Below, one piece after another: positions 42,064 to 50,410 of a DNA stretch of 64,000 nucleotides. Where the stretch lies: the NCBI GenBank assembly GCA_947169115.1, contig CAMVOK010000017.1, positions 1 to 64,000 of the forward strand, in the 5' to 3' direction. Numbering within the stretch: position 1 is the first letter of the stretch; each line of letters opens with the position of its first letter. This DNA comes from an uncultured Prevotellaceae bacterium (lineage in GTDB: Bacteria > Bacteroidota > Bacteroidia > Bacteroidales > Bacteroidaceae). The translations under genes were made by a program, and so were the position numbers. The notes under the pieces were generated by a model that made no database searches, was not told where the DNA came from, and saw only the letters and a program-made list of their open reading frames with translations.

Positions 42064-42966
42064 CTATGCCGTTCGTCGGGAAAGAGACTCTTTCAGAATG
42101 TTCCAGAAGAACTTCGGGTTACCCAACAAGTAGCGTTTCCACATACGGCGAGGTTCCGTCATCAACCGGAAGAGCCACTCCTGGGCATGTTTCTGCATCC
42201 ACTGCGGTGCACGCGGTGCCGTTCCGGCAAAGAAGTCGAACACAGCCCCGATGGTACCCACATGGCAATGGATGTCCAACTCCTCCCAGTGAGTATATGT
42301 CCACACCTCCTGTTTCGGAGCCGTCATGCCAATCCACAACAGGTCGGGCTGTGCCTCATTGATGGCCTTCACCATCTCGGCATTGTCCTCATCGGTAAAT
42401 ACAGGCTTGTAAGGTGGCGAATACGTCACTACCTCCAAGTTCGGATAATCTATCTTGCACTGCTTCCGTATCCGTTCCAGCACACGTTCCGAACTGCCCA
42501 TGAACATCACCTTCTTTTTGTTTTCGTTAGCGTTGAGCTTTGCTCGACTCTGCTCCCGCTCGGCAAAGTTGATGCAAGCATCGCTCTGCTCTCGCTTACT
42601 CGCAGAGTTTTCGTTATGGTTAGCGTTTTCGTTAACGTTTTCGTTGAGGTTAGCGTTATCATTCAGCCTCCTCATCTCGAACTCAAACAAGTCCCAGCCA
42701 GCCACACGTTCCATCGGACGCGACTTTGCCCTCATCAGCTTACAGGCCCATACCACGCTGTAGCCGTCGGGAATCAGGTAACGGCAACATACCCCCTTCC
42801 CTGCCTTCGACTGCGGGCATGGGGTCAAAGCCTCGGCAAACTCTGGATATCCCTGTGCCGCATTGAACGAATGTGCATTGATGGTGTTTATCAACACCTT
42901 TCCTTCAGGAATAGTTTTGAGTCCCTCTCGCGAATCTATTATCTCTAAGTCAGACAGTCGTAACAT
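42064..42966 (-). CDS. WecG/TagA/CpsF-type glycosyltransferase with an R1 insertion
   Basis: This 300-residue enzyme of the WecG/TagA family (GT26) transfers a sugar to a lipid-linked intermediate. Conserved parts are INTINAHSFNAAQ near 26-38, YLIPDGYSVVWACK near 63-76, VMFMGSSE near 153-160, DNAEMVKAINEAQPDLLWIG near 189 and the C-terminal GAVFDFFAGT..RAPQWMQ..EWLFRLMTEPRRMWKRY. Residues about 102-151 are not family sequence: Asn/Glu-rich flanks around SASKREQSDACINFAEREQ, encoded by an R1 repeat. The GKGVCC region near 51-61 may be another small insertion. It is the last gene of the EPS operon; its start overlaps the GT4 stop by 17 bp. Confidence 0.92.
   Translation of the reverse strand: MLRLSDLEIIDSREGLKTIPEGKVLINTINAHSFNAAQGYPEFAEALTPCPQSKAGKGVCCRYLIPDGYSVVWACKLMRAKSRPMERVAGWDLFEFEMRRLNDNANLNENVNENANHNENSASKREQSDACINFAEREQSRAKLNANENKKKVMFMGSSERVLERIRKQCKIDYPNLEVVTYSPPYKPVFTDEDNAEMVKAINEAQPDLLWIGMTAPKQEVWTYTHWEELDIHCHVGTIGAVFDFFAGTAPRAPQWMQKHAQEWLFRLMTEPRRMWKRYLLGNPKFFWNILKESLSRRTA
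42518..42660 (-). repeat. R1 repeat inside the WecG-type gene
   Basis: The 73-bp core (42535-42607) is flanked by TTTTCGTTA / GTTAGCG tracts. It is 71/73 identical to the core at 49154-49226 and is read in the same frame in both proteins. The core contains several small inverted repeats, including GATGC..GCATC and CTCTGC..GCAGAG. Confidence 0.9.
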
Positions 42967-44212
42967 TATGTTTTTTCAATACTTGTTCATATAAACTTAC
43001 CATCTTCCGTGCCTTATTCTCCCACGACAGTTCCTCTGCTCGTTTCTTGCAGTTCTCCGACATCGTCTGGAGAACCTCACGATGATGGTACAAATACTCT
43101 ATTTTCTCTGCAAAGTCCCTGACGCTCTGCCTTGGATTGGTAAGGGGTATTTTTATGCCAACCTTTTCGTTTACACAATCGCCCTGTCCACACGTATCAA
43201 AACAAAGAACAGGTAACCCGTTTGCTATAGCCTCTAATACAACATGGGGGGTACCTTCTGCCACGCTTGTAAAAAGTAACATGTCAGAATCTCTCATCAT
43301 CTGCTGCACTTCGTCATGACTTACCATCCCATGCCAAATACACAGTTCCGCAACTCCTAATTTCTTCGCTTCTTCTTGATAAGAATCCGAATTGTTGTCT
43401 CCTACGATATGTAATTGTACATTTATGTTCGTTAGCTTGGACAATATTTTCAGGGCTAACGAAAGCTGTTTTGTAAAAATAAAACGACCGACCCAAAGCA
43501 AGACCAGAGAATCCGTATTTCCCTTCCTCTCAATCCCATTAGTCTGAGGCTCACAAGCACTTTCGTTGATAATAATCGGGTTGATGTCCAAAAACTTTCG
43601 AATTGAATTTGCCGAATCAGTAGATGCCGCAATTACGGTATCAGCCCTTCTTGCAGCCCCATGCACCTTCCTACTTGACCTTAATTGAAACCTTGTAATT
43701 AAATTCTTTACGTAGATAAATGCTTTCTTCTTAAAAGGAGCACCATCCAGATAGGTCACAGGAAAGGCTTCTTTAGCATTCGTAGGTCCCCAAATATATG
43801 GTATATTCTCTATCTTCCATAAACATCCAGGCTCTCGGAAACCAATCATATTTAACTGATGGAGGATGTCAATATGCTGTTGGGCTATTATCTTACGTGC
43901 CACTTCCAATGCCCTCTTCTGCCACTTTGCATAATCAAGATAAAAGCGCCAGTCTCCCTGATTCCAACAACGTTTACGGATTTTTACACTACGGGCATCA
44001 TCCTCGCCACCAATTGGCAGATAATAGAAATGCATCTTATCTCCACATGGTAAGGTTTGAAGAGCGGTTTCTATGTCTTCCTTGAACTCCCCCTCCGTTA
44101 TAATATGCAACTCACAATATTTTGCGAGATTCACACACCAGTTCCATGCCATCCCAGGCTCACTGCCCCGATTGGGAGAACAGGCATAGGCATTAACCAA
44201 TATCCGTAGCAT
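42950..44212 (-). CDS. GT4-family glycosyltransferase
   Basis: This protein of about 420 residues is a GT-B glycosyltransferase. LRILVNAYACSPNRGSEPGM at 2-21 is a typical start for this subgroup, and the C-terminal donor-binding domain has LLWVGRFIFTKQLSLALK, a LHIVGDNNS turn, then the E-x7-E-like DMLLFTSVAEGTPHVVLEAIANGLPVL. The ATG at 44212 overlaps the deacetylase stop (ATGA), so the longer in-frame start upstream is unlikely. It probably adds a sugar to the lipid-linked repeat unit on the cytoplasmic face. Confidence 0.9.
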   Translation of the reverse strand: MLRILVNAYACSPNRGSEPGMAWNWCVNLAKYCELHIITEGEFKEDIETALQTLPCGDKMHFYYLPIGGEDDARSVKIRKRCWNQGDWRFYLDYAKWQKRALEVARKIIAQQHIDILHQLNMIGFREPGCLWKIENIPYIWGPTNAKEAFPVTYLDGAPFKKKAFIYVKNLITRFQLRSSRKVHGAARRADTVIAASTDSANSIRKFLDINPIIINESACEPQTNGIERKGNTDSLVLLWVGRFIFTKQLSLALKILSKLTNINVQLHIVGDNNSDSYQEEAKKLGVAELCIWHGMVSHDEVQQMMRDSDMLLFTSVAEGTPHVVLEAIANGLPVLCFDTCGQGDCVNEKVGIKIPLTNPRQSVRDFAEKIEYLYHHREVLQTMSENCKKRAEELSWENKARKMVSLYEQVLKKHNVTTV

Positions 44213-44946
44213 CACTCTTCCTTTATTTCTCCCCCCAAGAGGCAATAAATCCTTTTGAGCACCTTCTTACTATCATATATGGCTCTTTGGTAGGCATAAA
44301 AAGCAGGATTACAACATACTCCCCATTTAAACATATCCAACGTCGTCGTTGTATGCATCGGAATTATGCGAATCACCTTATCGTCATAATGGTTCAGCCC
44401 CACCTCTACGGTTCGTATGTATTCAACTTCAGGCAATCCCCGATGGATAGTATCTATGACACGCTGGTCAACAAACCCACCAGGGGCAGCACAAGTTATA
44501 ACCATTCTTTTCGTAATGCCTTCTATCCATTCCTTTGTCTCTCCTAACTCATCCAGAAGTTGCTGGTCACTTTTCCTTGTCCACCACTTATGGTTCTTCC
44601 CATGTATGGCTATCGTATGTCCCATCTCTGCCATCTTACCGATTTCATCCTCTGACAAGTAATCTGGATTATGTAGAGAGAAATCCTTGACCACGTAGAA
44701 ATAGCCCTTCAGTCCCAATGAAGCCATGAAACGAGCAGCCTCAAAGTTCGAACCATGCCCATCATCAAAAGTCAACAACACCTGCCGATCATCACTCTTG
44801 TTCCATCCTTCTTCCAAAGACAGAGTACTTATGCCTAACTCTCCCAACAAAGCCATCTGCCTTTTGAATACATCCAATGGCACATAGTATTTGTTTTTTG
44901 TTGGCGTAGCTATCTCATGATACATGAGACATGTATAACTCTTCAT
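44212..44946 (-). CDS. Polysaccharide deacetylase (NodB-like, CE4)
   Basis: This 244-residue protein has the CE4 motifs: LLTFDDGHGSNFEAAR near 57-72 (the Asp-Asp pair), AIHGKNHKWW near 112-121 (an H-x3-H metal motif), then CAAPGGFVDQRVIDTI near 151-166. NodB-like enzymes remove N-acetyl groups from polysaccharide. There is no signal peptide, so it may act on cytoplasmic lipid-linked intermediates. ATGA overlaps join it to its neighbours on both sides. Confidence 0.9.
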   Translation of the reverse strand: MKSYTCLMYHEIATPTKNKYYVPLDVFKRQMALLGELGISTLSLEEGWNKSDDRQVLLTFDDGHGSNFEAARFMASLGLKGYFYVVKDFSLHNPDYLSEDEIGKMAEMGHTIAIHGKNHKWWTRKSDQQLLDELGETKEWIEGITKRMVITCAAPGGFVDQRVIDTIHRGLPEVEYIRTVEVGLNHYDDKVIRIIPMHTTTTLDMFKWGVCCNPAFYAYQRAIYDSKKVLKRIYCLLGGEIKEE

Positions 44947-46106
44947 CCTTCAATTGCGTTAATAAGATACTCTACAGACTTTGCTCTTTCTTCTTCCAGA
45001 ATCTTATTTGCATGGGTAAAGTCTATTGGAGTATAGTTTATATTTGAATTATGTTCCAACCAAACTATGCGATTCTGCAAGTTCAGCATATCAAGGAAAC
45101 TCTCCATCCTCGAGTTGTCCTTGCGTTGGTTTGAAAGTACCGTATAAAAATCAACATTGAAGTTGACAGAAAAAGCAGTGCCATGGAAAGAATCTGTCAC
45201 TACACACTTTGCATTCTTTATATAGGACATGAACTCTGATGGACCTGCATCCTGTATATTCTTCACACCATTATATGATGGGTTCTTAATGGCTCTTTTG
45301 CACAAACACCATACAGGGATTTTAAAAGCATTTGCAATTTTCTGTGCGATAGATATTAACTGTTGAGAGGGATATAGTTGATAAACCAAAACATATTGCT
45401 GAACAGGAATACATAGATTGTGATTAAGGAATGGTCCCCATGAAACCTTATCCATTAACAAGGTAGGATCAAGAACAAGTTTTGCCTCACGGCCTGTAAT
45501 CTCACGAACGAGATTTATTCCCTGCCCCTCACGCACAGAAATAGTCTTAATGTTATTCAGCAATTCTTTATACTTCGGTTTTAATTGTTCTGGTATTGCA
45601 GAAACCCCAAAACTTGAAGCGTATGAGATTCTATTTTTATTCTGAGGAGCAAATGTCAAAAAATAAGGTTCAATGGAAGCCTCGGTATAGTAACACCAGA
45701 CACAATCACTTCCCACGATATAGGTATCATATCCCAGTTCTTCGCTATATAGTTCATCCATACTTCTATATTCTTTAGACATCGGGGTATAATCCTGATG
45801 AAATCTCTGAAACCTTTTATGTCTGTTTCTTTGATTGCGCGAGAATATAGGAATAACGTACTCCAATATGGCATTTGCAAATCTAAATTTTAAAATATTC
45901 TTCAAACGCTGAACTCTATCAAATCCTTCTATACTATAATCTGCATCTGAATATCTATGACGTAAATTTTTATAAAAAAGGTAATCTATAATCTGAACAT
46001 TGTATCCCTGTTCCTGCAGGAACTTAGCCAATGCCATAGCCTGAAGCTCGGCACCATAATTATCGCATTTCAGAATGGTAATAATACCTATTTTTTGTTT
46101 GTCCAT
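44943..46106 (-). CDS. Polysaccharide pyruvyl transferase family protein
   Basis: This 387-residue protein begins KIGIITILKCDNYGAELQAM at 5-24, the typical N-terminus of PS_pyruv_trans proteins, and contains ISVREGQGINLVREITGREAK near 195 and VTDSFHGTAFSVNF near 310-323 (the conserved D-S-F-H-G motif). Members add ketal-linked pyruvate to sugars, using phosphoenolpyruvate. The adjacent F420H2-dehydrogenase-beta-like gene is a common partner. The 3' end overlaps the deacetylase start by 4 bp. Confidence 0.9.
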   Translation of the reverse strand: MDKQKIGIITILKCDNYGAELQAMALAKFLQEQGYNVQIIDYLFYKNLRHRYSDADYSIEGFDRVQRLKNILKFRFANAILEYVIPIFSRNQRNRHKRFQRFHQDYTPMSKEYRSMDELYSEELGYDTYIVGSDCVWCYYTEASIEPYFLTFAPQNKNRISYASSFGVSAIPEQLKPKYKELLNNIKTISVREGQGINLVREITGREAKLVLDPTLLMDKVSWGPFLNHNLCIPVQQYVLVYQLYPSQQLISIAQKIANAFKIPVWCLCKRAIKNPSYNGVKNIQDAGPSEFMSYIKNAKCVVTDSFHGTAFSVNFNVDFYTVLSNQRKDNSRMESFLDMLNLQNRIVWLEHNSNINYTPIDFTHANKILEEERAKSVEYLINAIEG

Positions 46107-47290
46107 AACTCTTCATATTTCCTTCTTAACTGGCCAAACTGCCAACTAATATATATTTTCTGCATTATCTTATAGGGTGCCCACAAGAGTAACCAGGGCA
46201 TTTTACGCGTAAGTATAGCCAAACGGATGGATTCTGGAAGAAGTCTCCGGAAGAAGTCAGGCCATAAAGCTATCGGATGATACTGAATGAACTTAAATCC
46301 CATATATAAATGGGGATTTGTAACAGCGACTTTAAGTACAGAGGTTTCATAAATATGGATGGTATCAGCCTTAGACAAAAAATCATAGCCTTTCTGATTA
46401 TTTACGACAATTGCAGAAACGCCCTCCTTAAACTCCTTTTCATCAGCACCACCCCAAAAATCTCCTAATGTAATATCCTCTATTCTTTCAATACTTGAAT
46501 ACCGGCAGTTGCTACATGACTTTCGGTCCAGCAACCATGTCGAAAATATTTTGTAAAACACGTCATCTTTCCGTTTTATCGTCACAGGGCGGCCGTCAAT
46601 GTCAATTGTTGTACATTGCGATTCTGTATAGAATTGACCATTTTCTTTGTTCCTGAAACTGAAAAGCCGTGGAGAATTATAATATTTCAGATGCAATTCT
46701 AAAGCCTCCTCTCCTGGGATGCCATGACAAATAAGTCCCGCTGTCAATAGCCGCTCATGAGTTCTCATGTTGCCTAGATAAGCATAAAGGGCTGCTATTT
46801 GGCAGGGACATCCTGAGAAGAAGACCCACCTTCCCTCTTTTAGAAAAGCCTTCACAGTCTTGTATATTCCATCTGTATTGCTTTGAATATATTTACTATT
46901 AGCCAATAGTGGAATATCTTCAACCTTATTAATTGCATAATGATACACCTTATTATTTTCAAGTCGAGCACCAATCACAACTCCATCTTTATGTTGCTTC
47001 AGGAAAGCTTCTGCCAATGCGCTCCACGCCCCTCCACTCGCACCGTCATGTCGGAATTTTGGATTATTTGCCCAGCCACCATACGCCTTCATATCCTTTG
47101 GCTGATTTTTCCTCTGGGGCGTTATAATCGGACAAGCCCTTTCACAAGCCTTACACTCAACACACAAAGTTAAATCTACGCCAATATATCTGATTCTATT
47201 TTTTTCTTTCGTGTATATTGCGTTTTTTAGACATGCATCTTTACATGCCATACAACCCGTACACAATCTATCGTTGGCTAACTTTGGCAT
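46088..47290 (-). CDS. Coenzyme F420H2 dehydrogenase beta-subunit-like Fe-S protein
   Basis: This protein of about 400 residues starts with a ferredoxin-type double 4Fe-4S domain (LCTGCMACKDACLKNAI, then CVECKACERACPI), followed by FrhB N and C domains (SGCPCQIAALYAYLG near 174-188 and ITLGDFWGG near 272). It is the usual neighbour of pyruvyl transferase genes in EPS loci of bacteria that lack F420, where its function is unclear. A redox step on the sugar or pyruvyl donor is a guess. The ATG at 47290 (MPKLANDRLCTGC) is preferred over a longer start that runs into the upstream gene. Confidence 0.85.
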   Translation of the reverse strand: MPKLANDRLCTGCMACKDACLKNAIYTKEKNRIRYIGVDLTLCVECKACERACPIITPQRKNQPKDMKAYGGWANNPKFRHDGASGGAWSALAEAFLKQHKDGVVIGARLENNKVYHYAINKVEDIPLLANSKYIQSNTDGIYKTVKAFLKEGRWVFFSGCPCQIAALYAYLGNMRTHERLLTAGLICHGIPGEEALELHLKYYNSPRLFSFRNKENGQFYTESQCTTIDIDGRPVTIKRKDDVFYKIFSTWLLDRKSCSNCRYSSIERIEDITLGDFWGGADEKEFKEGVSAIVVNNQKGYDFLSKADTIHIYETSVLKVAVTNPHLYMGFKFIQYHPIALWPDFFRRLLPESIRLAILTRKMPWLLLWAPYKIMQKIYISWQFGQLRRKYEELWTNKK

Positions 47291-47291
47291 C

Positions 47292-48335
47292 CTATATTGT
47301 CTGGTATAATTGTTCCCACTGCTCGTTAACAGATTCCATGGAAAACTTTTGCTGTACAAAATTACGGGAGAAAACAGACATTTCTCTTCTCATATTCTCA
47401 TTGACTATCATCATAGATAGTTTGCTGGCTAAATCGTCAGAATCTCCGAACTTAAAAGACACTATGTTTTTTCCCTCTACCGCCACATCTGGAATGCCTC
47501 CGACAGGTGTTGAAACAACAGGAATTCCATAATTCCATGAGTCTATAACAACCATAGGAAAACCTTCCATATAGGAACACATAGCATAGATACCAGCATA
47601 TTGAAAATATTTCTCTTTTTCATTCCCCACTATGTATCCTGGTATTTCTACTAAATCCTCAATCTCATATTGGTGAATTAATTGACTGTATTTCTCGAGT
47701 TCTGGTCCATCCCCTAATAGTTTCAACCTCCAATCTGGGTTATCATGAGAGACTTTAGCAAAGGCCTCAATAAGCAAATCAGCACCTTTGTTGGGTCTAA
47801 ACGCCCCTGCAAAAAGAACATACTTTTCGTGTTGCTCATATGGCAGTGCAACAACGTTTTCACATGAATTATAGATACAGATTGCTTCTGTTGTAATCTC
47901 TGGATAATGAGTCTTATAGATTTCCAAGAAACGATTGGCCAAAAAAACAATCATATCAGAATGTTTCAACCACCATCGGAACAGACTAACTTCTGTACTT
48001 TTCTCCAACTGATTTCCCACATGTAAATGCATAATCACTTTTCTGTGACCAAACTTTGCCAACAAAAGTATTGGCAGTTGCGTAAGCAGACCAATTCGGT
48101 CCGGTGTCGTATGGAAATGCACAATATCGTACCTCCACACAATGAATAGTGCAATAAAGTTGGCTTTGATGGCATACCAGAGTTTCCACAAATAATTTCG
48201 CTGAATCTGCGTCCCTAACCATCGGCAGTGAAACTCCTCCCATACGGGCATTTTCTTCATTGTCCGTATGACGGTCGCTACCCCACCGGCACTTTCCTCC
48301 GCACTACCAACAACTAAAACTCGCTTATTTGCCAT
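47292..48335 (-). CDS. GT4-family glycosyltransferase
   Basis: This 347-residue GT-B enzyme has an N-terminal RVLVVGSAEESAGGVATVIRT with the GGV loop and the donor-domain motifs YVLFAGAFRPNKGADLLIEAF near 178-198, WRLKLLGDGPE, and YMEGFPMVVIDSWNYGIPVVSTPVGG near 270-295. It lies within the overlapped EPS operon. Its 5' end overlaps the acyltransferase stop by 11 bp, and its stop is 2 bp before the next ATG. Confidence 0.9.
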   Translation of the reverse strand: MANKRVLVVGSAEESAGGVATVIRTMKKMPVWEEFHCRWLGTQIQRNYLWKLWYAIKANFIALFIVWRYDIVHFHTTPDRIGLLTQLPILLLAKFGHRKVIMHLHVGNQLEKSTEVSLFRWWLKHSDMIVFLANRFLEIYKTHYPEITTEAICIYNSCENVVALPYEQHEKYVLFAGAFRPNKGADLLIEAFAKVSHDNPDWRLKLLGDGPELEKYSQLIHQYEIEDLVEIPGYIVGNEKEKYFQYAGIYAMCSYMEGFPMVVIDSWNYGIPVVSTPVGGIPDVAVEGKNIVSFKFGDSDDLASKLSMMIVNENMRREMSVFSRNFVQQKFSMESVNEQWEQLYQTI

Positions 48336-48882
48336 ACAAAAGTCTGTCGTTTTCCTTGATTTGCTCCTCCGTAAACCGCATCTTCAACAACCTGGCCGGT
48401 ACACCGCCGATGATACTGTACGGAGGAAACGATTTCGTCACAACGGCACCTGCAGCCACCACACTCCCCCGACCGATGGTCACGCCCTTCAGTATAGTTA
48501 CGTTGGCCCCGCACCATACGTCATCCTCTATGACTACGGGCAGGTCGTTCTCGGGCAATTTCTCGTCCACGGTCACATCTATGATGTATTTCCCTATGAT
48601 ATCTATCCGATGGTCACCCGTAATAATGGTAGGCCGGGGGCCGAATATCACCTTCCTGCCTATCGTCAAAGGGGCATCGGTACAGTATATGGTACTTCCC
48701 TTGGGGATTGATGTCCCATCGCCTACCGAAAGGTTCTCTATGCCCTTGATATCAGAAGACATGGGACGCAGGTAAACGCCGCGACCACAATACCGCATTC
48801 CACGTTTCCATACGGGAGCCCATAGCCTATCCCACAAATACGACGGGAGTAAACTCAATTTTACAAGAACGTTAACTCCCAT
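48325..48882 (-). CDS. Left-handed beta-helix acetyltransferase (CatB/WcaF type)
   Basis: This 185-residue protein has hexapeptide repeats (LSVGDGTSI, LTIGRKVIFGPRPTIIT, VVIEDDVWCGANVTILKGVTIGRGSVVAAGAVVT) and the C-terminal PPYSIIGGVPARLLKMRF, typical of O-acetyltransferases that modify EPS sugars. The likely catalytic His is in TGDHRID near residue 89. It probably acetylates a repeat-unit sugar. It is 12 bp downstream of the DUF3791 gene. Confidence 0.9.
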   Translation of the reverse strand: MGVNVLVKLSLLPSYLWDRLWAPVWKRGMRYCGRGVYLRPMSSDIKGIENLSVGDGTSIPKGSTIYCTDAPLTIGRKVIFGPRPTIITGDHRIDIIGKYIIDVTVDEKLPENDLPVVIEDDVWCGANVTILKGVTIGRGSVVAAGAVVTKSFPPYSIIGGVPARLLKMRFTEEQIKENDRLLYGK

Positions 48883-48894
48883 GATAAAGTCTCA

Positions 48895-49116
48895 TTACAG
48901 CATCCCTCCTTTCCTTCTGCAGTAGTCTCCCAGTTCCTCTACTACTTGTTCATAGTCTTGAGTATGTAAGTAGCCATAACAGTCAACCAGCAGTTTGTCA
49001 CCTCCATACTTACTTATGTATTGATATGCCACAGGCTCTGTGTGGTGGTGTTTCTTTGCAAACATGGTAACTATCATTGCCAGGAACCCAATCTTATTTA
49101 ACGTTTGCTCAGCCAT
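48895..49116 (-). CDS. DUF3791-like protein inside the EPS operon
   Basis: This small protein of about 73 residues (MAEQTLNKIGFLAMIVTMFA near 1-20, then YQYISKYGGDKLLVDCYGYLHTQDYEQVVEEL) fits the DUF3791 shape with the YxxLHT motif. The ATG at 49116 overlaps the end of the O-antigen ligase frame by 8 bp. A longer frame upstream would read through an R1 repeat and is unlikely. No DUF3990 gene is adjacent here, unlike the triads at 18 kb and 54 kb. Confidence 0.7.
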   Translation of the reverse strand: MAEQTLNKIGFLAMIVTMFAKKHHHTEPVAYQYISKYGGDKLLVDCYGYLHTQDYEQVVEELGDYCRRKGGML

Positions 49117-50410
49117 AAATGTTTTCGTTACCGTTTTCGTTTTCGTTATCGTTGAGCTTTGCTCGACTCTGCTCCCGCTCGGCAAAGCTGATGCAAGCAT
49201 CGCTCTGCTCTCGCTTACCCGCAGAGTTTTCGTTATCTTCCTCTTCCTCCAGCTCTTCCTCTTCCTCCAGATTCCGATTGGCATTTAGGCACAGTCCCAG
49301 CAACATGCAATAGCCCATACCCTTACCGGATAGCCAACTGGTGTCGGCCGTCTGCTCGATGGCCAGACAGAAGAACACCATCATGGCCACGCGGTAGTAT
49401 TTCATATCCACAATCTCGTTGATGGCACGAAGACGGCGTTTCCAATAGATGCAGAACAACCACACACCCACCACGCCATACTGAGCCAACGTCGGATAGA
49501 AGGCATCAGCGATGAAACCACCACCTCGGTCTAATCCCCAGATTCGGTCAAGATGATAATGGGGATAAAGAGGAGAATAATGCTTCCATGCTGCATTCGT
49601 TGCAAAGGTTCCCATACCTGGGCCAAAGGGGAAATAATCCACCAATATCTTCAATGAAGTCTTATAGGTCATAGGTCGAGCCAATTCCGCATTGTTCCAT
49701 CCTGCTACATAGTACTTATCAAAACGCTCCCAGGTAACCACGAGCACGACGGTCATAATCAATCCTATAGCAAAGGCCGTCTTGGGATCTTTGAAGTTCA
49801 TTTGCCTCTTCACATAGAACAGCATTGCCGCAAAACACACGACCTCACCCATAAACTTGAACTTCGGAGCCAACATCCCCACAAGTACCAATGCCATGGC
49901 AATGTATCGGTTCTGCTTCGTCTCCTCCGTAAACAGGTAGTAGGTCATGCCTGTGCAGATAGCTAACTGACCCAATACGGGGAACTCTGCATGCACACCG
50001 CTGGTTGTCTCTGGATGGTAATATACCCAAGAAAAAAGGGTGGCTATCATCACCGTGAGCATCCATTTCTTCTGCGTCTCGGAAAAACGAGGGTTCAATA
50101 TCCACGTACAATAGATGATACTATACGGACGTATCTGTTGCACCAATTCCAACCATACAGCTCCCGGCACGTTCACTTGACGAATCAGTGAATAGACTAC
50201 ATAGAAAGCCAGAATCCCGAAATACGTAAAATATTCCCTCCACGGTTCCGGGTTCGTACTCCAGTGTGCTTTTTTCAGGAACGTATAACCGATAAGTACG
50301 ACTGTCATCACCTCGTCCACCATCGAGAATCCGGGCAGATCGTTATAGGCAATGCAGGTCGGGAAGTAGATAATCCAGTATAGGGTAAAGAAACGGCCGA
50401 TGTCCTTCAT
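49109..50410 (-). CDS. O-antigen polymerase/ligase-like membrane protein with a repeat-derived tail
   Basis: This 433-residue protein has ten or more transmembrane segments and the long periplasmic loop typical of Wzy/WaaL proteins, here with PMTYKTSLKILVDYFPFGPGMG and AFYPTLAQYGVVGVWLFCIYW, the G-x-G and Y-G-x-x-G landmarks. It probably polymerises repeat units or ligates EPS. The last 57 residues (about 377-433) are hydrophilic and come from a poly-Glu tract (EEEEELEEEED) and an R1 repeat (AGKREQSDACISFAEREQ), followed by NENEN-type residues. They presumably form a disordered cytoplasmic tail. Its 5' end overlaps the GT32 stop by 4 bp (ATGA). Confidence 0.88.
   Translation of the reverse strand: MKDIGRFFTLYWIIYFPTCIAYNDLPGFSMVDEVMTVVLIGYTFLKKAHWSTNPEPWREYFTYFGILAFYVVYSLIRQVNVPGAVWLELVQQIRPYSIIYCTWILNPRFSETQKKWMLTVMIATLFSWVYYHPETTSGVHAEFPVLGQLAICTGMTYYLFTEETKQNRYIAMALVLVGMLAPKFKFMGEVVCFAAMLFYVKRQMNFKDPKTAFAIGLIMTVVLVVTWERFDKYYVAGWNNAELARPMTYKTSLKILVDYFPFGPGMGTFATNAAWKHYSPLYPHYHLDRIWGLDRGGGFIADAFYPTLAQYGVVGVWLFCIYWKRRLRAINEIVDMKYYRVAMMVFFCLAIEQTADTSWLSGKGMGYCMLLGLCLNANRNLEEEEELEEEEDNENSAGKREQSDACISFAEREQSRAKLNDNENENGNENIYG
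49120..49270 (-). repeat. R1 repeat and GA-rich tract in the O-antigen ligase 3' end
   Basis: The 73-bp R1 core is at 49154-49226, flanked by TTTTCGTTA units (49120-49153 and 49227-49236). CTCTTCCTCC-type units encoding Glu/Leu runs follow at 49237-49270. Confidence 0.9.

Noticed and set aside
42019-42948. Plus-strand open frame opposite the WecG-type gene
   Set aside because: Antisense shadow; it runs through the R1 repeat and the EPS terminator without family signatures.
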